From Parvimonas parva (GTDB lineage: Bacteria > Bacillota > Clostridia > Tissierellales > Peptoniphilaceae): a stretch of 64,000 nucleotides of DNA. Numbering within the stretch: the first letter of the stretch is position 1; every line of letters begins with the position of its first letter. Of the stretch, positions 51,855-61,185 are shown one piece after another. The position numbers and the translations under genes are program-made. The DNA is taken from positions 1 through 64,000 of the forward strand of contig NZ_JACVDA010000007.1 of assembly GCF_016552165.1 (NCBI RefSeq), given 5' to 3'. The notes below the pieces were generated by a model. The model did not search any database. It was not told the origin of the DNA and worked only from the letters and a program-made list of their open reading frames with translations.

Positions 51855-53609
51855 ATGAGTAAATATTTTAAATTTTTAAATTATTGTTTTAGGATAGATA
51901 GCAAATTTTTTTCTATTTATATTATACTTGGGATATTCTCTATTTTTACACCTTATCTTTATATAAATGTTTTTTCTAATATATTTGATAGTCTGATGAA
52001 AAATTTATCTAATAATATATTCGATAGAAATATAGTTTTATATTTTATTCTATTAGTTTTATTAACTGTATATATGTGGTTTTTTGAAACTGTTGAAAGT
52101 AAAGTTAAAGATCTATTTGAGTTGAGCGTTGATTCTAAGGTTGTAATAAATCAATTGGAAAAACTATCTAAGTTAAAACAAGATAGTTTTGAGGATAAGG
52201 AAGTATATGATTTAATAAATAGAGTTTGTGGTGAAGATAGAAAGTTTATAGCTTTAACCTTTGTTTCGATTATAGGTCTTTTTGTAATTATATGTCAATC
52301 CATGATTTATTTTTATTTCATTTCTAAAATTAGTTTTATTTTAGCTTGTGTTTTGGTATTAATAGTTATGCCTATTTTTTATTTATCTAATAAATTTGGA
52401 AAAGTAAATTATGAATTCAATAAATCTTTTACATATATATTCAGGAAAAATAAGTTTTTATATAATATTTTTATTGAAAAATCATTTGCTAAAGAAAAGG
52501 AAATATTTAATTTTGGAGAATTTTATAAGCAAAAATGGAATTTGCAAGATAATATCATAAGGAAGAAATATAATATAATAAATTTAAAGTGGTTTGCCTC
52601 TATAAAGTTTTCTAATATTATAACAGAAATTATTACTTTTATTATAATTTTTTCTGTTTTGTTTAATTTTAGTTCTAATAATGTTACTATAGGATTTGTT
52701 GTGGCTTTTATTTCTTCTATATCTAAGTTTATAAATTCGATTTCTTGGGGTGTTCCCTATTATTTGAAGGACATTTCTGAGGGTATGGAATATTTTATTG
52801 AAAGTATGTTGTTTTTTAATTTAGATGAAGAAAATTATGAAAAAAATGATAGTTTATATAATTTAGAAAAGATAGAATTTAAGAATGTTAATTTTAAATA
52901 TCCAAATGGAGAAACGTGTGTGTTAAAAGATGTATCATTCACTTTTGAGAGGAGTAAACATTATGCGATAGTAGGTTTAAATGGCTCTGGGAAAAGTACT
53001 ATTGTTAAGTTGATTTTAGGCATATATAGTAATTTTAGTGGAAATATACTTTTGAACGGACAATCAATTTCAAAATTTAATTATGATAGTTTAAGAAAAA
53101 ATATTGTTGTTTTAAATCAAGATTTTAAAAAATATAATCTTAGCTTTAAAGATAATATTATTTTAGGAGAACAGTTTGATGAGAAAAAATTTAATTCTAT
53201 TATATCAAAATTAGAACTTGGAAGTTTAATTAATAAATTAAAAGATGGAATAGAAACAAATTTAGGTAATTTTGAGATAGGAGCTTCCGATTTATCAGGA
53301 GGAGAATGGCATAAAATAGCTTTTGCAAGAATTTTATATAGAGATTCACCATTTTATATTTTTGACGAGCCAATTTCATCTTATGATTCTATTAGTGAAA
53401 AAGAATTCGTTGATAAAGTAAACAAATATTTTAAGGATAAAATGTGCTTAATAATATCTCATAGATTTTCTATAATAAAAGATTGTGATTATATCTATGT
53501 TATACAAGATGGAGAAATTTTACAAAGTGGTACACATAGTGATTTAAAATCTGTTGATGGTATATATAGAAAGATGTTTGAAAGTCAAAAGGGGTTATTT
53601 TATGAATAG
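51855..53609 (+). CDS. ABC exporter half-transporter (TMD-NBD fusion)
   Basis: The 584-aa protein has about six spans (1-310) and an ATPase domain. Walker A is GLNGSGKST (near 375), signature LSGGEWHKIAFAR, Walker B FYIFDEP, D-loop region SSYDS and H-loop SHR. LSGGEW is often met in peptide-antibiotic exporters. There is no C39 peptidase domain, so leader removal needs another protease. The ATG at 51855 has AGGTG ahead. It overlaps the next exporter gene by 8 nt, a likely heterodimer partner. Confidence 0.93.
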   Translation: MSKYFKFLNYCFRIDSKFFSIYIILGIFSIFTPYLYINVFSNIFDSLMKNLSNNIFDRNIVLYFILLVLLTVYMWFFETVESKVKDLFELSVDSKVVINQLEKLSKLKQDSFEDKEVYDLINRVCGEDRKFIALTFVSIIGLFVIICQSMIYFYFISKISFILACVLVLIVMPIFYLSNKFGKVNYEFNKSFTYIFRKNKFLYNIFIEKSFAKEKEIFNFGEFYKQKWNLQDNIIRKKYNIINLKWFASIKFSNIITEIITFIIIFSVLFNFSSNNVTIGFVVAFISSISKFINSISWGVPYYLKDISEGMEYFIESMLFFNLDEENYEKNDSLYNLEKIEFKNVNFKYPNGETCVLKDVSFTFERSKHYAIVGLNGSGKSTIVKLILGIYSNFSGNILLNGQSISKFNYDSLRKNIVVLNQDFKKYNLSFKDNIILGEQFDEKKFNSIISKLELGSLINKLKDGIETNLGNFEIGASDLSGGEWHKIAFARILYRDSPFYIFDEPISSYDSISEKEFVDKVNKYFKDKMCLIISHRFSIIKDCDYIYVIQDGEILQSGTHSDLKSVDGIYRKMFESQKGLFYE

Positions 53610-55305
53610 TTTTTTAAAAAATTTATCGATTATATTTGATTTGTTATTTAAAAAATCATTATTATATTCTGTTAGTTTGATAGTTACATATTTAATGCAG
53701 GTTGTAATTTCATTTTTATATGTTTATTCGATAAATGAATTTTTTCAAAGTATATATATTTTCTATATGGTTGATAAGAGTAAAATTTTAAATTCATTTT
53801 TACTATTTGCATCTATTGTTTTATTAAAACATATTGTAGATGGAATAAATGTTTTTACTATAAATACTTTTAATAAAAAAATTGTTTCTGTAACAAAATT
53901 TTTTATTATTGAAAAAATGAATAATGTAAAATATAGTAATTTTGAAAATGTAGATAAGTTAAATTTTATAGATTCGATAAAAAATGTTAGAATGGATTCT
54001 ATATTAATTTTTTATTTGAGTATGTTTTTTTACTATATTCCATATTCTCTTGTTTTAGTTTTTTATTTGTATAAAATTAATTATGTTTTAGCAGTAGCTG
54101 GGATGTTTTTGTTTTTACCGATTTTATGTTCTAAAATTTTTCAAATTAAATACTCTGATAGTTTTGAAGAACAAGTAGTGAATATTAGAAGAAAGTTTAA
54201 CCTTTTTATAGATTATTTTTTTGAAATATCAATTTTAAGAGATATAAAAAGTTTTTGTGCAGAAAATTATTTTATAAATTTGTGTAAATTTCACAGTAAA
54301 AAATATGTTGATGAAAGATATAATTTTCAAAAGAAGATATTAAAAATGGAGATAGTTTTTAAATCAATAGTTTGTATTTTATTTGGTATTATAGTATATA
54401 TACTAATTAACTTAATTTTTAGTAATGTTATAAATGTTGCTACTTTTTCATCAACTTTGATAATAATTTCTGAACTTATTTCAGCTTCAGTTAATTTAAT
54501 AGTTTATGATTCCGAGCTGTTAGTTGAGAATTATTCTTCATTTAAAAATTATTTCAAATTATATTTAGACGAAAGCTATTTTGATTATATTAATAAAGAA
54601 AAAGAAAGTAGCTTGATAAAATTTGAAAATGTTAATTTTAGCTATATAAATTCAAAAATAGACGTTTTGAAAAATTTGAATTTTTCTATAAAAAATGGAG
54701 AAAAAGTTGCTATAATAGGAAAAAACGGTTCTGGAAAAAGTTCTCTTTTTAAATTATTAACAGAGTTGTATTATCCTACAAAAGGTAAAATTTCAAATAT
54801 TTCAAATAATTCTGTTGTTTTTCAAGATTATTGTAAATATAAATTGAATTTAAAAGAAAATATAATTTTATCAGATACAAAAAAAGATTTTGATTTAGAA
54901 AAATTTGATAATATTTTTAACCTTACAGGATTATCAGAAAAATTTGATGATACTAATGTAGAACTCAGTTTGGAATTTAATGGTATAACACCATCAGGAG
55001 GAATGTGGAATAATATATCAATAGCACGTTGTTTATATAAAGATGCTGAATTATTTTTAATGGATGAGCCTATGTCAAATTTTGATTCAATCAAAGAAAA
55101 AGAGATATTTGATAAATTAATTGAATATTTTAAAGATAAAACATTAATATTTACAACACATAATTTAGGAATAGCAAAAAAATTTGACAAAATAATTTTA
55201 GTTGATAATGGAGAAATCGTTGCTGTTGGTAATCATAAAATTTTAATGAAAAATTCTCAGTTATATAAAGAGCTTTTTGAAACACAAAAAGAAATGTATG
55301 AGTAG
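53602..55305 (+). CDS. ABC exporter half-transporter, partner
   Basis: The 567-aa protein has five or six spans and an ATPase domain with Walker A GKNGSGKSS, a degenerate signature PSGGMWNNISIAR, Walker B LFLMDEP and H-loop THNL. Start at the ATG 53602 after AAAGGGG; the open frame reaches further up, inside the previous gene. The altered signature and the gene overlap suggest an asymmetric heterodimer with the previous subunit. Confidence 0.92.
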   Translation: MNSFLKNLSIIFDLLFKKSLLYSVSLIVTYLMQVVISFLYVYSINEFFQSIYIFYMVDKSKILNSFLLFASIVLLKHIVDGINVFTINTFNKKIVSVTKFFIIEKMNNVKYSNFENVDKLNFIDSIKNVRMDSILIFYLSMFFYYIPYSLVLVFYLYKINYVLAVAGMFLFLPILCSKIFQIKYSDSFEEQVVNIRRKFNLFIDYFFEISILRDIKSFCAENYFINLCKFHSKKYVDERYNFQKKILKMEIVFKSIVCILFGIIVYILINLIFSNVINVATFSSTLIIISELISASVNLIVYDSELLVENYSSFKNYFKLYLDESYFDYINKEKESSLIKFENVNFSYINSKIDVLKNLNFSIKNGEKVAIIGKNGSGKSSLFKLLTELYYPTKGKISNISNNSVVFQDYCKYKLNLKENIILSDTKKDFDLEKFDNIFNLTGLSEKFDDTNVELSLEFNGITPSGGMWNNISIARCLYKDAELFLMDEPMSNFDSIKEKEIFDKLIEYFKDKTLIFTTHNLGIAKKFDKIILVDNGEIVAVGNHKILMKNSQLYKELFETQKEMYE

Positions 55306-55313
55306 GTGATTAT

Positions 55314-55940
55314 ATGGAAATAAATACTAAAGATTGTTATGATTTTATATCCTCTTATTATGATGAAGTTTTTTATAGTGAGTTTAATGAAGAAAATTTA
55401 ATAATATCATTAATAATAGATTACTTTATTAAAACGAAAAATCCAAAAGTTGTAAGTGAATTTGGGACAGGGAGCGGTTACTGGTTAAAAAATTTCTTAG
55501 AAAATAATGTAGAAAATATTTTTGCTTTTGATTGTTCTGAAAAAATGCTAAATATATGTAAAATAAAGTTTAAAGATACTAACATTAGTTTTAAAAATAT
55601 AGATTTTACAAATACAAGTTTATTAATAAAAAATGATTTAATATTAACCGCTTTTTTCTTTGATGCTATAGATATTAAACATTTTGAAGATGTGATATTT
55701 GGAATAAAGAGTTCTTTAAATGATGGGGGAATTTTTATTTTTGTTGATAATGTTCCTACTGATTCAAAAGATTTTCAAGAACTTATATTAAGTGAAAATT
55801 GGGCAGGAAAGAACATTAATTGTAAATATAACTTATATAGCTTTGAATTTTTAATTGAAACATTCAAAAAATTTAATTTTGATATTATTTTTAAAGTAAA
55901 AATAGGTTTTGATATTCAAATATTGGTATGTAAAAAATAA
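55314..55940 (+). CDS. SAM-dependent methyltransferase, class I, of the RiPP operon
   Basis: The 208-aa protein has motif I VVSEFGTGSGYWLKNFL (near 46-62), FAFDCSEKMLNICK (motif II), LILTAFFFDAI (motif IV region) and GGIFIFVDNVP. It is closest in look to small-molecule and peptide methylases. It follows the second exporter by 8 nt, so it is the last gene of the operon. Methylation of the peptide is the obvious, unproven role. Confidence 0.85.
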   Translation: MEINTKDCYDFISSYYDEVFYSEFNEENLIISLIIDYFIKTKNPKVVSEFGTGSGYWLKNFLENNVENIFAFDCSEKMLNICKIKFKDTNISFKNIDFTNTSLLIKNDLILTAFFFDAIDIKHFEDVIFGIKSSLNDGGIFIFVDNVPTDSKDFQELILSENWAGKNINCKYNLYSFEFLIETFKKFNFDIIFKVKIGFDIQILVCKK

Positions 55941-56371
55941 CAAATAAAGTGATAAAGAGAATGGTAAAAGAATTTAAGATAAAGCTAAAAAATTTTCTAA
56001 AAGTGTAATATATGTATTGATTTTTTAGAGTGAAAAATTTAAAAGGATATTTGTAAATGATGTGAGACTTTTTTAGAGAAAAAATAGTATTAATTTGGTA
56101 AAATAGTTGTAGATTAAACTCCAGCTATTTTTTGGGTCAATTACTATTATACCTCTTTGAGATGTTTTTTTATATACCTACCGGCTAACTTAATTTTACA
56201 ATATGCGGTGTTTTGAATAGAAAGAGTATTAGTCAACCTTATTTTTATAAAATAATTTATTAAAATATACTTTGTTACTTTTGGAAAATGAAAAATTGGA
56301 TAAATTTTTACATTATGTTTAGAAAAAAATGTTGCTAAAATTTTTCAAATATTTTATCTATTTAAATTAAT
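55941..56371. other. Gene-poor stretch after the RiPP operon
   Basis: I find no gene, RNA or clear repeat in these 430 nt. No strong terminator follows the methyltransferase gene. A somewhat GC-richer patch (about 56175-56215, around TACCTACCGGCTAAC) stands out but I cannot assign it. Confidence 0.5.
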
Positions 56372-56400
56372 TTGACTTAAATTATTTTTTATGGTATAAT
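56372..56400 (+). promoter_or_regulatory. veg promoter
   Basis: TTGACT (56372-56377), 17 nt, TATAAT (56395-56400) with TG at 56392-56393: consensus plus extended -10. The B. subtilis veg promoter is also famously strong. Confidence 0.88.
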
Positions 56401-56421
56401 ATATAAAAGGACGGTGCTGTT

Positions 56422-56661
56422 ATGAATACAAAAGAAAAGTTAGCAATGATTAAAAAAGTTTTGGGAAACAACATTGGGAGAAAGGTATCGCTTACTATAA
56501 GAAGAAGTAAAGAAGAATATGTTGAGATTAAGGGAGTAATTGAAGATGTGTTTATATCGTTTTTTACTGTTGAGGTTGAAACTGAGGAACAAAAAAAAAG
56601 AACTGTTTCATATTCTTATTTTGATGTTTTAACATCACAAGTGAGTTTAAAGGCAAGTTAA
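56422..56661 (+). CDS. veg: Veg family protein
   Basis: The 79-aa protein has the Veg plan: LAMIKKVLGNNIGRKVSLTI, a charged turn, then IEDVFISFFTVEVE and RTVSYSYFDVLTSQVSL. Veg of B. subtilis stimulates biofilm matrix genes by opposing SinR. A strong promoter and a terminator make it a single-gene unit. Confidence 0.93.
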   Translation: MNTKEKLAMIKKVLGNNIGRKVSLTIRRSKEEYVEIKGVIEDVFISFFTVEVETEEQKKRTVSYSYFDVLTSQVSLKAS

Positions 56662-56674
56662 TATGTATCTAATT

Positions 56675-56704
56675 AGAGCTTTGAGTTTTCAAAGCTCTTT
56701 TTTT
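56675..56704 (+). terminator. veg terminator
   Basis: AGAGCTTTGA (56675-56684) pairs with TCAAAGCTCT (56689-56698), then T. Confidence 0.93.
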
Positions 56705-56831
56705 ATTGCAAAACATTGCGGGAGTGTTAGGGGATAATGATTTTTAATTATGGCATTAGAAAAAAATTAAAAAAATTTGTTTAATATTTTAAAATTTTTA
56801 TAAAAAATTTTAAATTTTTAATAAAAATCTA

Positions 56832-56899
56832 TTGAATAAAGATTTATTTGTGATATAATATTTATTGTTTAATATAGAGATATTATTTGTTTAATATAG
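56832..56899 (+). promoter_or_regulatory. Promoter and paired direct repeats ahead of the XRE-cupin gene
   Basis: TTGAAT (56832-56837) and TGaTATAAT (56851-56859) form the promoter. Just downstream two identical 13-mers, TTGTTTAATATAG, lie at 56865-56877 and 56887-56899. Their starts are 22 nt apart, two helical turns. They fit an operator for the regulator encoded next. Confidence 0.65.
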
Positions 56900-56922
56900 T
56901 GTTATAAAAGAGGGAAATAAAA

Positions 56923-57465
56923 ATGGATATTGGTGAAAAGATAAAAAATTTAAGAACCATTTTAGGACTTACTCAAGAAGAACTTGCAGAGAGAGCAGAG
57001 CTTACAAAAGGCTTTATTTCTCAGCTTGAAAGAGGACTTACTTCTCCTTCAATCAGTTCTTTGGAAGATGTTTTGGAGGCTCTTGGTACAAATATTTCTG
57101 ACTTTTTTAAAGAAGAAAAGGAAGAAAAATTTGTTTTTCAAAAAATTGATGCTTTTGAAACAATTTTTGAAAATGGAAATAGTAAATTAGAGTGGATTGT
57201 TCCAAATGCACAAAAAAATGCAATGGAACCAATAATTATAACTTTGAATGAAAATAAAAGTTTTTCAAGAACTTACGAGCCTTTTGAGGGTGAGGAGTTT
57301 GGATATGTTTTGAAGGGAAAAGTTGAACTTCATCTTGGAGCTAAGGTTTATGTTTTAACAGAGGGTGAATGTTTTTATACAAGTGGACAATTTGAAAGAA
57401 GTATAGTGAATTTGTCTAAAAAAGAATCTAAGGTGTTATGGATTACAAATCCACCAAGTTTTTAG
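56923..57465 (+). CDS. XRE-family regulator with C-terminal cupin domain
   Basis: The 180-aa protein has an N-terminal helix-turn-helix (about 5-60; LRTILGLTQEELAERAELTK and FISQLERGLTSPSISSLEDV) and a cupin (about 100-175; YEPFEGEEFGYVLKGKVELH and LGAKVYVLTEGECFYTSG). Such proteins sit ahead of potABCD in Firmicutes and likely sense polyamines. It precedes potA by 9 nt, and the paired 13-bp repeats in its leader suggest self-control. Confidence 0.93.
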   Translation: MDIGEKIKNLRTILGLTQEELAERAELTKGFISQLERGLTSPSISSLEDVLEALGTNISDFFKEEKEEKFVFQKIDAFETIFENGNSKLEWIVPNAQKNAMEPIIITLNENKSFSRTYEPFEGEEFGYVLKGKVELHLGAKVYVLTEGECFYTSGQFERSIVNLSKKESKVLWITNPPSF

Positions 57466-57474
57466 GAGGTATTT

Positions 57475-58524
57475 ATGGGAAATCATGCAGTTGAGTTAGT
57501 TAATATAAATAAAAGTTTTGGAGATAATATTGTTCTTGATGATATAAATTTATATATCAGAGATAAGGAGTTTTTAACTCTTTTAGGACCTTCAGGTTGT
57601 GGAAAGACTACAACTTTAAGACTTATTGGAGGATTTGAAACTCCAACAAGTGGAAAAATTTTATTTGAGGGGAAAGATATTTCAAATGTTCCTCCTTATG
57701 AAAGGAATATAAATACAGTTTTCCAAAAATATGCTCTTTTTCCCAATATGAATGTTTATGAAAATATTGCTTTTGGTCTTAGGATAAAGAAAATGTCTGA
57801 AAGTATTATTAATGAAAAAGTAAAGGAAATGTTAAGACTTGTAAACTTAAAAGGTTATGAAAAAAGGTCTATTTTATCTTTAAGTGGTGGACAACAACAA
57901 AGAATTGCAATAGCAAGAGCTTTAGTAAATGAGCCTAAAGTTTTACTTTTAGACGAACCTCTTGGTGCTTTGGATTTACAACTTAGAAAAGATATGCAAG
58001 TTGAACTTAAGAATATTCAAAAAAGAGTTGGAATTACATTCGTTTATGTAACTCATGACCAAGAAGAGGCTCTTACGATGAGTGATACAATTGTAGTTAT
58101 GAATGACGGTAAAATTCAACAAGTTGGAACTCCGATAGATATTTACAATGAGCCTAAAAATGCATTTATAGCATCATTCATTGGTGAAAGTAATATTTTA
58201 GACGGAGTTATGAATGAAGATTTTGTTGTTAGTTTTTCAAATAGAAAATTCAAATGTGTTGATAAAGGATTTTTACCAAATGAAGAAATTGATGTAGTAA
58301 TTCGTCCTGAAGATTTAGAACTTGTTGATGAAGAAAACGGAATGTTGGTTGGTGTTGTAAAATCTGAAATTTTTAAAGGCGTTCACTACGAGATTTTAGT
58401 AGAAGTTGATGGCTTTGAATATATGGTGCATTCAACAATTAACAAACCTATTGGTTCAAAGGTTGGACTTAGAGTTACACCTGATAATATTCATATTATG
58501 AAAAAAGGAGCGAAAGAAGTATAG
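57475..58524 (+). CDS. potA: Spermidine/putrescine ABC transporter ATPase PotA
   Basis: The 349-aa subunit has Walker [10 protein letters not shown] at 38-46, Q-loop [11 protein letters not shown], signature [13 protein letters not shown], Walker [12 protein letters not shown] and H-loop THDQEEA, then a TOBE domain (about 270-345). AGGAGG precedes the ATG. It shares an operon with the cupin regulator and potBCD. Confidence 0.95.
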   Translation: MGNHAVELVNINKSFGDNIVLDDINLYIRDKEFLTLLGPSGCGKTTTLRLIGGFETPTSGKILFEGKDISNVPPYERNINTVFQKYALFPNMNVYENIAFGLRIKKMSESIINEKVKEMLRLVNLKGYEKRSILSLSGGQQQRIAIARALVNEPKVLLLDEPLGALDLQLRKDMQVELKNIQKRVGITFVYVTHDQEEALTMSDTIVVMNDGKIQQVGTPIDIYNEPKNAFIASFIGESNILDGVMNEDFVVSFSNRKFKCVDKGFLPNEEIDVVIRPEDLELVDEENGMLVGVVKSEIFKGVHYEILVEVDGFEYMVHSTINKPIGSKVGLRVTPDNIHIMKKGAKEV

Positions 58525-59352
58525 ATGAAATTTAAGAGGTTTGCATATCCATACGTTGTATGGTTAGTAATTTTTATTGTTGTTCCTCTAGTTTTCATAG
58601 CAAAGTATTCCCTTGACTATGGTGGAGAAAATTTTATTTTTTCAATGGAACATTATCAAAGATTTTTTAATCCTACTTATCTAAAAGTTTTGTTAAGGTC
58701 TTTAAGAATGGCTGTATTATCCACTATCTTATGTCTTTTAATCGGCTATCCTTTTTCATATTTTATAACAAAGTTTAAATTAAAAACTAGAAATATGATG
58801 ATTTTGTTGGTGGTAATTCCAATGTGGATGAACTTTTTACTTAGAACTTATTCTTGGATTAGTATTTTAAGTAAAAACGGTCTTTTAAACTCTATTTTAA
58901 AATTCTTTGGGTTGCCAACATTAAATCTTATGTATTCAAATACGTCAATTTTAATAGGTATGGTTTATAACTTTTTACCTTTTATGATTTTACCTATTTA
59001 TACAACTTTAATTAAGATTGATAAGGACTATATTGAGGCATCTCACGATTTAGGTGCAAATAGGGTGAAGACTTTTACAAAATTGATTTTTCCAATGAGT
59101 TTGCCGGGAGTTATTACAGGGATAACTATGGTTTTTATTCCTGCGATTTCAACTTTTGAAATATCTGCTCTTTTGGGTGGAAACAAGGAAAATTTAGTAG
59201 GAAATATAATAGAACAACAATTTAGAGTAACAGGAAATTGGAATTTTGGGTCAGCTATGAGTATGGTACTTTTGGTTATGATTTTAGTTTCACTTTTCGT
59301 TATGAATAAGTTTGACCCAGAGTATTCAAAAGAGGTGGAAAATGGGAAATAA
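58525..59352 (+). CDS. potB: Spermidine/putrescine ABC permease PotB
   Basis: The 275-aa permease has six spans and the binding-protein-dependent transport (EAA) loop EASHDLGANRVKTFTKLIFPMSLPG near 172-196, which docks PotA. It starts one nucleotide after the potA stop and overlaps potC by 11 nt. Confidence 0.95.
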   Translation: MKFKRFAYPYVVWLVIFIVVPLVFIAKYSLDYGGENFIFSMEHYQRFFNPTYLKVLLRSLRMAVLSTILCLLIGYPFSYFITKFKLKTRNMMILLVVIPMWMNFLLRTYSWISILSKNGLLNSILKFFGLPTLNLMYSNTSILIGMVYNFLPFMILPIYTTLIKIDKDYIEASHDLGANRVKTFTKLIFPMSLPGVITGITMVFIPAISTFEISALLGGNKENLVGNIIEQQFRVTGNWNFGSAMSMVLLVMILVSLFVMNKFDPEYSKEVENGK

Positions 59353-60118
59353 ATTTAGAAAATTTTATATTTCATTAGTATTTTTATTTATATATGCGCC
59401 AATTTTTGTGCTTATATTATATTCATTTAATGATTCTAAACTTCGTGGTTCTTTTACCGGGGTAACATTTAAATGGTATGTTGAATTGTTTAATGATAGA
59501 GAAGTTTTATCTGCTCTTTATTACACAGTTTTGATTGCTGTTTTGACTACAATAATAGCAACATTCATAGGAACAGTTGCATCTATCGGGATATACTATA
59601 TGAAAAAAAGTGAAAAGTTTGTAGTTTTAAATCTTAACTATATTCCGGTTTTAAATCCGGATATAGTAATAGCTATTTCTCTTATGGTACTGTATAAGGT
59701 ATTTAATATTGACTATGGTTTTTCAACATTGCTTTTATCACATATCGTTCTTGCAACGCCTTATGTAATATTATCCGTTTATCCTAAGATGAAACAGATG
59801 AATAAGTTTTTACCCGAGGCTGCAATGGATTTGGGTGCTACACCTTTTTATGCTTTAAGAAAGGTGATTTTACCAGAGATAAAGCCGGGAGTTTTTGCCG
59901 GTGCTTTACTTGCGTTTACACTTTCATTAGATGATTTCGTTATTGCGTATTTTAATAGTGGAAATGGTGTTGTAAACTTGAGTACACAAATCTACTCTAT
60001 GGCAAGAAAAGGAATCAATCCTTCAATAAATGCATTATCAACATTAATGTTTATTGCAATGCTTGTTCTTTTACTTATCATAAATAAGAAAAGTGAGGAC
60101 GGTGTACTATATGACTAG
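59342..60118 (+). CDS. potC: Spermidine/putrescine ABC permease PotC
   Basis: The 258-aa permease has six spans and the EAA loop EAAMDLGATPFYALRKVILPEIKPG near 161-185. FIYAPIFVLILYSFNDSKLRGSF at the N-terminus and SLDDFVIAYFNSGNG are PotC marks. The ATG at 59342 follows AGAGGTGG; the earlier open frame lies within potB. It overlaps potD by 8 nt. Confidence 0.95.
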   Translation: MGNKFRKFYISLVFLFIYAPIFVLILYSFNDSKLRGSFTGVTFKWYVELFNDREVLSALYYTVLIAVLTTIIATFIGTVASIGIYYMKKSEKFVVLNLNYIPVLNPDIVIAISLMVLYKVFNIDYGFSTLLLSHIVLATPYVILSVYPKMKQMNKFLPEAAMDLGATPFYALRKVILPEIKPGVFAGALLAFTLSLDDFVIAYFNSGNGVVNLSTQIYSMARKGINPSINALSTLMFIAMLVLLLIINKKSEDGVLYD

Positions 60119-61145
60119 AAAAAATTTATTTTTAAAAATACTTTTCTCATTTTGTATGATTTTTTTACTTTCCTCTTGCAGTAAAAGAGAAGGTAATGTT
60201 GTAAATATGTATAACTGGGGAGAATATATCGACAAAGAAGTTTTAGATGAATTTACCAAAGAAACAGGTATAAAAGTTAATTACGAAACTTTTGTTACCA
60301 ATGAAGATATGTACTTAAAGATAAAGCAAGGAGGAAGTAATTACGATATAGTTGTTCCTTCTGATTATATGATTGAAAAAATGATTAAGGAAGATATGCT
60401 TGAACCGATTGATAAGAGCAAAATTTCAAATTATGGAAATATTGATGAAAAGTTTTTGAATAAAAAATATGACCCTGAATCAAAATATTCAGTTCCTATG
60501 TATTGGGGAACTTTGGGAATTTTGTATAATAAAAATTTAGTTGACGGGGAGATTACTTCTTGGAGTGATTTGTGGAGTGAAAAACATAAAGATAAAATTG
60601 TTATGCTAGACAGTTCAAGAGATAGCTTAGCAGTTGCCCTTTTAAAAAATGGATTTTCAATGAACTCAAGAAATAAAAAAGAATTAGAAATTGCAAAAAA
60701 AGATTTAATAGAACAAAAAAAATCAATACTTGCATATCTTGTTGATGAGACAAAAGATAATATGTTAGCTGAAAATGCTGCAATTGCTGTGATGTACTCT
60801 GGAGATGCAACAGAATTGTTAGATGCAGATGAAAAGTTTGAGTATGTAACACCAAAAGAGGGAACTAACCTTTGGTTTGACTCAATGGTAATTTTAAAAG
60901 ATTCTAAAAATAAAGAAAACGCACATAAGCTAATTGATTTCTTAATCAGAAAAGAAATTTTGAAAAAAAATATGGAATACACATATTATGCCGTTCCAAA
61001 TCAAGAAGTAATAGGTGAAAATGAATTGGTAAAATCAATATCTGAAATAGATGATGAATATTTCAAAAAAATGGAAGTATTCAAAGACCCATCAGACTTT
61101 GTAAAAGAGTACGACAACATTTGGACAGACGTAAAAGCAGACTAA
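60111..61145 (+). CDS. potD: Spermidine/putrescine-binding lipoprotein PotD
   Basis: The 344-aa protein has a lipoprotein signal: KNLFLKILFSFCMIFLLSSC with the lipobox LSSC and Cys23. The mature part starts with NVVNMYNWGEYIDKEVLDEF, the classic PotD/PotF opening, and includes VPSDYMIEKMIKEDML and VPMYWGTLGILYN. It captures the polyamine for PotBC outside the membrane. The ATG at 60111 follows GAGGACGG. Confidence 0.95.
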   Translation: MTRKNLFLKILFSFCMIFLLSSCSKREGNVVNMYNWGEYIDKEVLDEFTKETGIKVNYETFVTNEDMYLKIKQGGSNYDIVVPSDYMIEKMIKEDMLEPIDKSKISNYGNIDEKFLNKKYDPESKYSVPMYWGTLGILYNKNLVDGEITSWSDLWSEKHKDKIVMLDSSRDSLAVALLKNGFSMNSRNKKELEIAKKDLIEQKKSILAYLVDETKDNMLAENAAIAVMYSGDATELLDADEKFEYVTPKEGTNLWFDSMVILKDSKNKENAHKLIDFLIRKEILKKNMEYTYYAVPNQEVIGENELVKSISEIDDEYFKKMEVFKDPSDFVKEYDNIWTDVKAD

Positions 61146-61153
61146 TAAACAAC

Positions 61154-61183
61154 AAAGGCTATTGAGTTTTCAATAGCCTTTTG
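61154..61183 (+). terminator. Terminator of the pot operon
   Basis: AAAGGCTATTGA (61154-61165) pairs with TCAATAGCCTTT (61170-61181). It also has A/T flanks for the convergent peptidase gene. Confidence 0.93.
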
Positions 61184-61185
61184 AA

